The notes under the pieces are model-generated. The model was not told the origin of the DNA, searched no databases, and saw nothing but the letters and a program-made list of their open reading frames with translations. This document shows, piece after piece, positions 47,879 through 58,602 of a DNA stretch of 64,000 bases. Numbering within the stretch: the first letter of the stretch is position 1; the number at the start of each line of letters is the position of its first letter. The DNA lies in NCBI GenBank assembly GCA_911728435.2, contig OU452210.1:6882001-6946000 (forward strand), written 5' to 3'. Source of the DNA: Apoderus coryli. Its lineage: Eukaryota > Arthropoda > Insecta > Coleoptera > Attelabidae. The position numbers were made by a program, and so were the translations under genes.

Positions 47879-50800
47879 GTAAGAAAAAGTTCTTTTATTT
47901 TTTTAGAACTTAATGTACCTTTAACGCAGTAATCTTGCGTTATACGTTGGTAGTAAGTACAGTTAATGTGAGGTTAGTTCAGGGGTGAGTTAATGCATTT
48001 CAAATTAATTTAATTAAGAAATATTAACTGTGTTTGCTTATGGGTTAGTTGAGAGGTAGTTTCGGTCTAAATCAAATTTATTGAGGGACATTCACTCACA
48101 CCTAACCTCAAATTCTACTACTGACGTATAAGTAATACACGATTACCTAGTTATGTATTTTAAATTCAACGCTTCTTCTTCTGTGTTAAAAAGCTACATA
48201 TTGTGTTATGCGTTAAAGTGAGGATTTTTTTTATTATTTATCAACAACATTTTATATCTACCTACGCGTAAGTGTTATGTAAACAAACTTCCTTTTCACT
48301 TTTATGCATTAAATAAATACAAATTGTATCAGATAAAACTAAGTAGGTAACTACCTACATACCTTAATCTTCCGTACAAATAAGTATTCGTTTTGAATTG
48401 AAGTCAAAACTAGAGCGATGTTTGAGATTTAAACATAAAAATTCGGTAACACTAACGTGGCTTTATGTATTTCGAAGACTTGTTTTGGCTCCTTAAGTCT
48501 ATTAACAGTGGCCTGATTTTAGATTAGGATCACAATGCTTAATCAAGGGCCGTAGCATGGTCGATTCCTTCCACTGTTTAATGTTTTAGGATTCACTGAG
48601 GGAGTAACCACTAGGGCTAAAAATGTGAAACGATATCATAAACCAGCGTTTCTACCAGAGAATCTAAAAGAAAGCTCACCCAGCAAAATAATCGACTTCA
48701 TTAAGAATATGAGCCAAAATACACCCTCGTGCCTTCGCAGTGGAGGGTCCAGGCGGAATTGTAAATCCATCTATTCACAATTCAATTCAATATTCGTAAA
48801 ATCCAAACCGGCTTCGCAAAGATTGGGCGTTTTGTATCTTGTTTCCATCTCCTATCGTTGAACAAGTTACAGTTAGAGCTCCAATGGAGTAACTATTGTT
48901 TTCATGTGTGGAGTTTCCCTACAAAGGACGCGCCGATATTTCTGGAATCTATCCAAGAAACAGCCATCCGCATGATTAATGATAATTTGCAGACCTGTTG
49001 TTTGCGATCTTTTTTAAGCTTTTTGGAGAAATTTCAGTACTGATTGCCTTTATAAATTCCTTATTCTGTTCAGTCTTTCTTGAACGATATAACGTGATAA
49101 TGTATTTTTATGCTAATTGCTAATTATTTAGTATTTAGTGATTTTTTTAAATATGCAGACATATGTTCGTTTTGAAATTTTGAAATACCTACGTGTTTTT
49201 GGGCATTATACAGCGTGATTCATTATGGTTGCAACAGACGAAAACTGGAGATTCCTGAAAACAATTCAAGCATTTTTTGCCATTGAACCCATGTCCGCAA
49301 ATGCTTCGTTATCGAAATTTCGTGGTCAAATTAACTTATTTGTTCATTTGTCAAAAAGTAGATTCTTAAACATTTTTTAAATTAAAGAAATAATAAACGG
49401 GTTTGTTTTTAATAAAATAATTTGAATTAGTTACATATAATTCCAGTCAGGGAAGTACATAACATAAGCGGAGGGGATAATCAGGGTAATTCCGCGCCCT
49501 CGGTAACTTTTGTGACGTTATTTTCCCCTGCAAAAAAATAATGTTTTTATCAGTGAACTGATTTTTGGATATAAGAAGCTAAATCGACAAATAAGGGTGT
49601 GTCTGAGAAAATTCTAAATGCGTAGAGCAGTTGGATACCTATGGCGAATTAATTTTCAACTCTAATCTGAATATTAACGTTATTCTACTAGTTACCTAGT
49701 TATTGAATTATGTAAACCCACTTTTGCACAAATTATGCACATTTCATTTTCTCGTATATACATATATATTAAATTTCATTCTTGGTGGTTTATATTTCAT
49801 TTTCGGAAACAGGTGCTAGTTTGAGAGGGTAAGGTCCGGACTTGAACGTGGGTGGTTTACAATGTCAATCAAATCTACCTTGTGTATAGCAGTTATTACA
49901 AATTATACGGTATCGTTTGTCGTACGAAAGTAGACCAATACGTGGTTTAGTAGTTTTATCTTAAAGGTTTAATAGGTGGGACAAAACTGGATTGTGTTAA
50001 AAACTTAGGTATAAATTTTGCAAAAAAGTAGCTGATAAATGAACGCATTACTTATTAATTGATTTTCATGATATTATAAAATTATTTTTTAAAATATGTG
50101 AACACATATAGGTAGCAAATAAAAAACTATGTTGTGTGCCTTATACTTTTTGTTTTGAGCACTGAAAAAATTATAATTTTAAGTAACATTTTATAATAAT
50201 AACGGTCTAATTCATGGTTGTAATAAAAGTAAGGAAGTGTACATATATACATTTTTTGAGTTTATTTTGGTTGCTTGTCCCACCCTGGTTCTGTCTAGTG
50301 AATTTCTCCGCTGATTTGTAGAATATCACACACTATACTGGGTGATTCATTATGGTTGCAACAAACTAAAACTGGAGATTCCTGAAACTAATTGACGCAT
50401 TTTTTGCCGTTGAACCCATGTCCGCAAATGCTTCGTTATTAAATCAACTTTTTTGTTAATTTCTCAAAAATTAGCTAACCAATTTTGACAAAATTTTACA
50501 TGCATTTGGGGACCGATAACCTAAAGTAATCTACTGCCATGAACTCACACATCGCTCCATCCCTTATTATTGCTAAATGCTCGGTAATTTGTAATTCTTT
50601 TAAAATATTTTTATAGGAAATGAAACGTCGTCTACTCCACAAAATTCTTTATATATATGTTCAACTCAGAACACTATAATAGTCATACATGTTTCAAGAC
50701 TTAAAGTCTCATCATCAGTGACTTAATACAAGAAAACCATCGAATTAAACATCTATATAATTATTTCATGGGAAAATTTTTTAAAATATAATTATTAACG

Positions 50801-53800
50801 CTATGACTAAGATATTAATTTGTATCGAAAGTTTTGCATGCATCTCAATGATGAAAACTTTTGATACAAATTAATACGTACCTTAGTCATAGTGTTAATA
50901 ATTATTATATTTTAAAAAAATTTCCCATGAAATGATTATATAGATGTTTAATTCGATGGTTTTCTTGTATTAAGTCACTTTGACCACTTTGAAGTCCCCT
51001 GAGACGACTAAGACCATTTCCAGATGGAAGTCTGTCTGTATGTATTCGTCCACTATAGCGCCTAAACACTTCAACCATAATTGTAGGAGGAATCAATAAG
51101 TTTTGGGTTAAAATCGCATTAACCCTGTGAGAGCAGTGCACACAACCCCCAAATTCTTAAATAGCAGTAGGGGTCGAGGGTACATCATTTGAAAGCACAG
51201 TTCTGGAGAAAATTGCATTTAAAAGTTACCAGTATTAAGTCCGGCGAACGGTGACTATAAGGTAGTTTCGTTTTATATCTTCCACCGTCGCGTCGGGCGT
51301 AGCTCAGTGGTAAACCACTTTGCGTGCGGAAATTCCTGGGTTCGAGCCCTGCTCTTGCAAAAAAAAAAAATATTTCTAATATTTGAACAAAGTAGTTATG
51401 TAGGTAGTTGGGTTAGTTTATAGCATGATATAATTATTTTTACTTTTTTATTACTAATTTTTGAATAAAGTAGTTAGGTAGTTGACACAACCGATTTTAT
51501 TTTTGTATTCATCTAAGCAAATGTCCAAAAGTAATCATAGTCTATAATATTAAAATATTCAAAAAAGAATTTGTATACATCGTAACAAGGGTGATCACCA
51601 ATCCGTGAACTATATGGTTCACAGCGTATATACCGGGGCATCAAAAACATATATCAGTAACAGCTTTAAATGGGCAATTTTATCAATTTCCTTAAAGTTT
51701 CTAAGTCCATCAATATTTGTTTAATAGTTCTGCTGCTATTAATTTATTTTCGATAACATGGAATAATATGCATTTGTTAAATCAGAATGATTCATTATGT
51801 CTGATAAATAAGTATCGTTCGGGGTATCATTAGAATTATAATTGAACCATAAACATTTAATGTTATTTGTTTTTCGTAGATCGAAACACCTTTATGAAGT
51901 AATTGCTTTTTATTAGCCTATTATTTAATTTTTGTATGAATGGTATTTTTTGATAAGAATATATTTTGATATGGTGTCACATACCATTCTAAGAAACATA
52001 AAACAAAACCGTTTACAATATACCGGGTCGGGCAGTACATTCGCCTCGGTCTCTCATAGCCTAACAAAATTGAAATTGCAAATTTTGTTTACGTGGGTGT
52101 AGAGCATTTAATAAAAATGTTTTTAAATATACCCGGTGTACCAGAAAAGTGTGGCATATCAAAGTTATATTTTTTTAAATGGAACACCCAGTATTTTTTG
52201 GATTTTTTGAAGACTTTGGATAAAATAAAGTTATTATTATGATCCTTATACCTAAATCTACCCGTTTGGCCAATTTTTGCGTTTTTTGCAAAAAATAGGG
52301 TCATTTTGAAAAACATTCTGTGCGTTTATTTTTTTTAACTAAACCGTTTAAAATTTTAAAATGGCAAGTGGATAGGACATACATTAGGTCGGTGTATAGC
52401 CCAATTGTAAATATTGTACAGGGTGGTCACGATTTTTTATTGTTCTTATCAATCATTTATTTAAATACCTTTTTTATTTTAAATAGCACACCCTATATTT
52501 CATAGCACCTGTCGATACTAATTAATGTTCTCTATCAAATGGTATTAGGCTTCCCTATAACTAACTGTCACCGTTTCCCAAGAAATAATTATTTTAACTT
52601 ATTTATCTTATTGATTTGATGACATTTTCATAGGCTAGTAAGGCGTACTCTAGATCGTTTTTTCATTCATTCATTTTTTTCAATAACAAACGTTGCTTCA
52701 CACAAAATGCTATAACTCACGAATCAATAGTCACATTGCTGTCAAATTTATACACGTATCGTTTGAAGGATAGTACTAAATAAAAATCATGTGGAAAAAA
52801 TTCTAGCAACACCATCTATGTGTCATCCTATGGCCTTGTTGAATGACCTAATAGTTACATAGCTTTTAGTGCTATAACAACATATAAAACTCTAGAATGG
52901 TTGGATAATATTACGGCTTTCATTCTTATTTCAGAGAAAATATTTTTCTTAATATTTCGGATTTTCTTTTCACACTCTTAATAATAAAAGAAAGGATTAA
53001 CGCTCGTTTGAAAAAGGCCTATATTTAGCACTAATTAAATATTTGACATCATTTGATCTGTTAGGATAGAAACCTGGCAACAAGCCTATACTTTAGCCCT
53101 TTGATAAATATTTTATAAATAATTGATAGTCACATTTTAAATCGTGTTCAGCCATTCTTAACATTATTCGGGAGAATCAAGTCTTGCGTTTAGCAGTTTA
53201 CTGTTAGTCGAAACATAAATGGTGAGTTTTGCCTTTAACTAGCTAAACATTACAAAGTTCTGCAGCTAAGGCAAGTTTTCAAATGTATATTATCCTAATG
53301 ATATACAGAATATGGCCTTTCAGAAATACCACATACTCCTGTCCCTAAAAGACGAATTTAACGGCACTAAAAGCTCATTTTTTTATTTTGCACTTGGGGG
53401 CTCAAATATCAGCGTCAAATTTTAAAACAGGATTTCTTTCTGATAACTAAATATAATTTAGTACATGCGTATACTCTGCTACTATCCAAAAGTAAGGTAA
53501 AATCGTGACCACGGTTGAATATAGACAGTGTTAGGTTATCAGATTTGGGAAACTAAGTCGAGTTCCGATTCACAATTAAAGGCCATTCCTCTTGATTTTA
53601 ACATTTTTCTTAGCTCCTATTCGGCATTTCTGTAGATTCTCTATATGTTCTTAACTTAATGAATCTTGTGTTAAGTTTTATAAAAATATTCAAAATATAA
53701 ATTGCAAGTAATAAATTAAAATGAAATAGATGTGTGTGTGTGTGTAGAATGTCATCTGTGGAATTACTTGCAGGGAAAAGTGAAATTATCGCCAACCCCA

Positions 53801-56800
53801 TGAAATTATATTGCGGCGCTCATTCAGCTGCCTTTAAGTGATAAAATGCGTATCACTAGTAGGTACATCACTTTTTCAACTCAACTGTAGCACGTGCAGA
53901 TATTACGTGGTACTTGTAATTGAAGGGTAACTTTTCAAATAGCAAACGTACAGAAATACACCACCGGCGGGTTATATTTTATTAATTATAATTTCACCGC
54001 AAGATAGATATAATTAAAACACTAGCTGAAAGCCTGGATATTTTAATTTTTGTGACCTTTATAGTAATAGACTTCAAGCAAGCTTAGCCCAATTATAGCA
54101 AAACTGAATTACGGTAACGAGCTCTCGCAAATTATACAGTTTCACTTAACGTTGAGTAGTTAATGTTCTATCAAAAATTAGTTCATATAAAAAATAAGGC
54201 TTTGTTTACCCAGGCCTAGGAGGAAAATAAAATGTCGATCTGTGATGACTTAAAAGCATCAGAGTAATAATACAGCCTTCTTAGCTTACATCGACTCAAA
54301 ACAACAGCAGGTTCAGCTCTTCTCGGTCCTGAAGTAAAATTCGTGGACACCCTGTATTTATATTTTAAATAATATTGAATAAGTTTTCTTCAAATGATTA
54401 TCTGCAACACATTTTGGGGATTTTTATTTTGAAACTGTTACCAAAAACAAAAAACTTGACCTACTGAATTATACCTCATATGAATTTTGAAAACCCTGTT
54501 TCCACTTGGCCCGTACCCGCCGAACCTATCTAATAATAATAATAAAGGACTTTATTAAGGGGGAGTTTCAGTTCAGTGTCAGATGCCACTGACTGTTGTG
54601 CTAACGCATATGTAATCTTAATTCTTACAGGTTATAGATTTTGGTTCCTCGTGCTATGAACAAAATCGCGTCTACACGTATATCCAGTCAAGGTTCTACA
54701 GAGCACCGGAGGTAATTCTCGGTGCACGTTATGGTATGCCAATCGATATGTGGTCGCTGGGTTGTATTCTTGCAGAGCTTTATACTGGTTTTCCATTGTT
54801 GCCTGGTGAAGATGAAGCGGATCAACTAGCATGTATTATAGAATTACTGGGGATGCCACCACAGAAACTACTAGACCAATCCAAGCGGGCGAAAAATTTT
54901 ATCAGTTCTAAAGGAATTCCACGTTACTGCACTTGTTCGACGTTGACTGACGGTAAATATATTTTGGTTTAAGTAACCAAGTTTCTTCTAAAACTGTAGT
55001 TATTAATATCTGCTCAAATTACAGAAATTTCATTGATCCACCCATGATTTATAATGAAAATGAACAAACTGACCATAGAAAGCATAATTAGGAGGGGACG
55101 TTTATAATTCCGTTCTGTGACTCATCATTTGTATAATTACCAAGTTTTATCTTAATCGGGTCATTAATCTTTGAACTCTCGTCGTATCAAGCTACTCAAT
55201 CGGGAAGAAAAGTAGAGACATGGAGAAAATCGAACGCGTCGTTCTAAAGTTCCTGACCAAGCAAGGGAAGTTTGTTCAAACTATTATGGAAGAGATGTCA
55301 TCGGTTTATAAGTCGCATGGGTTTTTTAAGCATGTTAGGGAATTACTCGAAGATAAACCTCGGCCGGGACGGCCCATTGAAGTGACCATTCTGACAATAA
55401 AGAAATCGAAAAAATTATACGGAAAGATGTTCAACTGAAGAAGAGACAAGTCGCAGAAATCCGATGCAACTATTTTAAGAATTTCCCATGATATCTTGGC
55501 ACAATCAAGTTGTGTGCCGAGAATGCTCACGCCACCAGAAAAACAACCTCTGTAGTGCAGATAAGGATGGTGTGCTGGCCCGGATTGTTCCACCATCACC
55601 CAAGATGTTTAAGATCACCCAGTCTGCCGGAACACTCATGGCGGAGCATGAACCCCTTTTGGGAAGAATTCTATTGATCCTAAGATAAACTTGTTATTTA
55701 TATAACTGGAGAATCTTAAAGTTCAATCTTAGAACAGTTAAAAGAAATAATTCTCGTAAAAAGAAGAGGAACATTTACGAAAAGTTGTTTTGAAGAGCAG
55801 CGTCCCCAACATGAAGATGCAAAGAGACAGCATCGAAAGGAGAGAGAACGTATCGATGGGATAGCGCACCTACAAGAGCCGGTAAATGGCGGTGATTGGG
55901 TGTGTCAAGGTTTGCGGCTCGAGGATCGGTCTGTTTAGCCATCTTAGAGTTTATAACAGAAATCCCTGAGTTGGAATAATTCATACTCGTTAGCGAGTGA
56001 TTGCTGACGATTCCACGAGTTGTGTTGCACTCGCTTCCCTGCATAAGGTGGGCTTCGATATTATAAACGTTTTATACAGTGTGTCCAGGATAAGGAGAGC
56101 CACTGCAGGGATCTCGGAAACCGTAAGATATACGGAGTCGTTTAAATAATAGGAAAGTTTCGCATTTTGTTACTCAACAAAATGTTTCCAAATCTCTAAC
56201 TAGTTACGCAGCAACAAAACCGATTTTTTTAATTTATCTTATGTCCGAGCTTATCCTGTCTTAGTCGTCCAAGATAAACCTAACTAAAAAAAGAAGGGAA
56301 ATCAGGGTGAATAAGAAAAACTTAAGTTGAGGGTGGTGGTTAGATCTTGTAATAGAGGGAAAAAGTAACCATTTACTTTAAAAAAATCTAAAATAAACTC
56401 CGTTCAAAGAATTTCTTAGGTTTCAAAACGACATTTTGTTGAGCATCTTTCCTCCTATTTAACTGACCTACTGATATCCCCGCCTCTTTTTTTTGGACAC
56501 GCAAGAATTGTAATTCATATGCGCTTGTAGAACTCCGATCTGTTGCTTCGGGATATTCACCAAATTAAACAAAAAATCTTCCTCAACCTTATTTAACATC
56601 GATCTTCAATTTATTAATTAATGACATTCATATGTTTATTAGAAACGGTCAGTTTTTACTGTTAGCTGTTTGTTAAATTCTACAGACGAGTGATGCTTAT
56701 CTTTGCCTCCTAATTCGAGGTCGTTCTCATCTCCCCTGATGCAGGTTATGGAATATTAGTCATCGATATGGACCCTATTATCAAATGTACAATTCGGGTA

Positions 56801-57519
56801 ATGAGCGAGTACAATAAACAATTTAGAGACAAAACATTCCCTAAAATATTGGCACTCAATTTTGAAACACTTTGTATTATTAATAAACCTTGAATTTATC
56901 TTTACATTATAGCCAAATTGATTAAAATATTATGACTGATTTTATTACATAATGTTATTTGTATGCTAGAAGTGTATTTAATTCAATTCCTAACGTAATC
57001 AGTGTAACTAATAATGACAGTAATAAAAAATATGAATAGACAGAAAAGTTATCCATAAAACATTTTCATTTATTTTATTTAATGGAAATAACCCTCGAAA
57101 ATAAAATCATATTAACATTGAACTCCATCAGCATTAAATCAAAGTACAGATATATTCAATTTTTAACGTCAAAAGTGATTGTAATTATTGTATAATATCT
57201 ATTTTGTTTACAAATGCAATTACAGGTACAGTGGTTTTGACAGGAGGCGTTAGTCGGCGTGGAAAAGTTCGAGGTCCACCAGGTAGTAGAGATCTGAAAA
57301 AATCTCTAAAAAATTGCGAAGATCCACTTTTCCTAGACTTTATCCAAAGATGTTTGGAATGGGATCCGGAGTCGAGAATGACACCTGGTGCAGCTTTGCG
57401 TCATGCGTGGTTACGACGAAGATTACCAAGGCCGCCAAACGAGAAAGAACAGAACAGTAGTGCTGGTGTATCAAGAAGTACTCCACTTGGGCCCAGAACA
57501 AAATCACAAAGTACCGCAG
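46898..57519 (+). CDS. Dyrk2: Dual-specificity tyrosine-regulated kinase of the DYRK2 class (last exon not found)
   Basis: Three exons (46898-47878, 54631-54952, 57226-57519) join in phase to 532 residues. The N-terminus is low-complexity, followed by the class II DYRK NAPA/DH-box region ([20 protein letters not shown], then [20 protein letters not shown]). The kinase domain shows the P-loop at about 190-197, VAIK-type Lys213 (HVALKMV), HCDMKPEN at 308-315, DFG at 330-332 and the activation-loop YTY at 342-344, whose second Tyr is the expected autophosphorylation site. The DYRK2-typical [20 protein letters not shown] and LRRRLPRPP follow. DYRK2 kinases phosphorylate Ser/Thr, often priming for GSK3, in cytoplasm and nucleus. 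Fly counterpart: smi35A. Confidence 0.95.
48590..49050 (+). mobile_element. Decayed LINE fragment
   Basis: The piece at 48858-49043 reads [20 protein letters not shown], then [14 protein letters not shown], matching the LEYCSHVW...LDSIQ.RAIRLI.D segment that follows the RT domain in many LINEs. The adjoining 48600-48760 recurs in reverse at about 60165-60345 (shared GCTCA.CCAG.AAAATAATCGACTTCATTAA-type block), so both belong to one interspersed family. Several stops show that it is dead. Confidence 0.5.
49208..49365. repeat. Interspersed repeat, copy 1
   Basis: About 150 bp starting near GTGATTCATTATGGTTGCAA. It recurs in the same orientation at 50334-50475 with roughly 90 percent identity over the first 125 bases. 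There is no ORF. The TACAGCGTGATTC/TACTGGGTGATTC start resembles the CAGGGTG-type ends of small DNA transposons. Confidence 0.75.
50334..50475. repeat. Interspersed repeat, copy 2
   Basis: Second copy of the 49208-49365 repeat, 1.1 kb downstream. It shares ACTGGAGATTCCTGAAA and TTGAACCCATGTCCGCAAAT. Confidence 0.75.
50627..50982. mobile_element. Foldback element with hammerhead at one edge
   Basis: Arms 50718-50840 and 50861-50982 are reverse complements with few mismatches and one short indel. A hammerhead-like core lies at the outer edge of the left arm on the minus strand, followed in minus-strand order by the TTTTGTGGAGTAGACGACG block (about 50647-50627). An inverted dimer of a small ribozyme-bearing retroelement end is the simplest reading. 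The minus ORF at 50905-51141 overlapping it has no recognisable domain. Confidence 0.75.
50681..50725 (-). ncRNA. Hammerhead-ribozyme-like core
   Basis: Minus strand: CTGATGA (50718-50712), stem II AGAC/GTCT with flanking wobble, GAAAC (50695-50691), AT, and cleavage triplet GTA (50688-50686), which fits the NUH rule. Stem I AGTCA/TGACT pairs over 5 bp. Stem III has a 2-nt loop, so a monomer is unlikely to cut well. Confidence 0.5.
51295..51358 (+). tRNA. tRNA-derived sequence (pseudo-tRNA or SINE head)
   Basis: TAGCTCAGTGG (51299-51309) fits the pol III A box, and GGTTCGAGCCC (51339-51349) fits the B box. The D- and T-loop regions look right, but the acceptor stem does not pair, the total is short, and a run of about 13 A follows directly. 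It is more likely a retroposed tRNA pseudogene or a short tRNA-type SINE than a working tRNA. No anticodon is assigned. Confidence 0.6.
52125..52510. mobile_element. MITE-like repeat fragments
   Basis: Blocks such as CCCGGTGTACCAGAAAAGT, TTTTTTTAAATGGAACACCC, ACAGGGTGGTCACG and TAGCACACCCTATATTTC alternate here. They are the kind of CAGGGTGT and ACACCCTGTAT ends common in small arthropod DNA transposons, apparently several nested or rearranged pieces. No transposase is visible. Confidence 0.4.
54631..54952 (+). CDS. Dyrk2: Dyrk2 exon B: DFG motif and kinase C-lobe
   Basis: Acceptor TTAATTCTTACAG. It starts [20 protein letters not shown], continues through [20 protein letters not shown], ends STLTD, and has donor GTAAAT at 54953 (phase 1). 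Confidence 0.95.
54953..57225. other. Dyrk2 intron between exons B and C
   Basis: It contains the mariner remnant at 55220-55690 and an unrecognised ORF at 55775-56044 on the minus strand (89 codons, [20 protein letters not shown]), which could be the coding end of an unknown repeat. The rest, 56050-57225, has nothing that I recognise. Confidence 0.45.
55220..55690 (+). pseudogene. Decayed mariner-like transposase, N-terminal part
   Basis: It starts [20 protein letters not shown] and has [14 protein letters not shown], matching the HTH_48-type N-terminus of mariner transposases. Part of the second helix-turn-helix is deleted. Further down, pieces such as [12 protein letters not shown] and [13 protein letters not shown] (frame-shifted) match the linker and WVPRxLT block. 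The catalytic domain is not recognisable. It differs from the remnant at 6240-6770, which keeps only the C-terminal half. Confidence 0.6.
57226..57519 (+). CDS. Dyrk2: Dyrk2 exon C: end of the kinase domain
   Basis: Acceptor GCAATTACAG. It encodes [20 protein letters not shown] to the [10 protein letters not shown] region and on to KSQSTA. A donor GTAAAA at 57520 fits the phase; if unspliced, translation stops at 57567-57569 after 16 further residues. The usual short C-terminal exon is not found downstream. Confidence 0.92.
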
Positions 57520-57569
57520 GTAAAATATATTTGTTCTTGCTTAAAGCTATTGCAGCAACACATTTTTAG

Positions 57570-58602
57570 TCATTTGTTGTTAAATTGGTTTTGTATTAAG
57601 TATGTTTTGTTATATTACACTAATAGTTCCCCTGTGATATTACGTAGTATTTGTTGTAGTAGAATAATTTTGTTGTATTTGACTAATAATTCCATGTGAT
57701 ATGTAGTATTTATTGTAGCATAGGATAAGTGTGTTCATAGTTTATTTAAATAGTGTTATGCTTTGCTAAATATTTATATTTAATAATATAACACTGTATT
57801 TCATCCTGTTTTCCTAGCCCGATTTTCCTAATAAACATTTCACAAACATATGATTTATTTTATTTTCATTTTCTAACACGCATTTAAATGTCCTATTGAA
57901 TAAACCTTACCCATACTCCATACAGTGTAACCCTTTCGTAACACTCAATTAATTAATAATTAACAAGTTAATACTTCAACTAGGTATTTGTTTAGCAATG
58001 TAGTATTTTAATAATGCTGCACCTGGAGTTGTATAAAGGCAAGAAACCCAAGAAATAGGAATCTGACTAGAGGAATCTGACTCTGCGATTACATAAAGGA
58101 AAGATCGTAATTTATTTCTCACAATGTCAATTTTTATACATTTAAATAATACAAAAATTTTAATAGTTGAAACTTTAGATAATCAAAAAAGCGTGGTCTT
58201 TGGGAGAAAAACACAAGACGCCAAAAATTAGTCACTCTCGGACACGGATAATTAGTTTTGGTACGTTGCAATTTAGGTTAAAGCGGGTAATCGCTGTCAG
58301 TAATACATAGAATATATAATACAATATTAAGGGGACACTTTTTAAAATATATTTTAGTTTATAAATTATATCTATTAAACATATATGACTTAACATTATT
58401 TATATAATTATTTACTAAAAATGTAATTTATACTAGTTGTGAAGTTTGATTAGAACCGAAACGTTGGCATGAAACTGATTCAGATTTTGCCCTTTTGTTG
58501 ACTCATATCGAAATTTGTTTTTTTGTTAATAGGAAACAATAAAATTAGCAGTATGTTGCGTTTTAGAATTTTTGTCAACAAAATTCCTTTTGGTAATATA
58601 AC
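57570..58602. other. Non-coding sequence after Dyrk2 exon C
   Basis: AT-rich; probably intron or 3-prime UTR. A weak GAACCGAAACGTTGG motif at 58452-58466 looks like a worn hammerhead family fragment, lacking the CUGANGA half. Confidence 0.4.

Larger units (their letters stand above)
47879..54630. other. Dyrk2 intron, 6.75 kb, repeat-filled
   Basis: The intron splits the kinase domain exactly before the DFG motif. It carries LINE remnants, two copies of a 150-bp repeat, a ribozyme-bearing foldback, a tRNA-derived sequence and MITE-like pieces, listed separately. A short GT run lies at 53731-53746. The region 52600-54500 holds nothing else that I recognise. Confidence 0.6.

Noticed and set aside
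55775..56044. 89-codon minus-strand ORF as a host gene
   Set aside because: It has no recognised domain, lies beside a mariner fossil in an intron and has no clear splice or promoter context; it is noted only as a possible piece of an unknown repeat.
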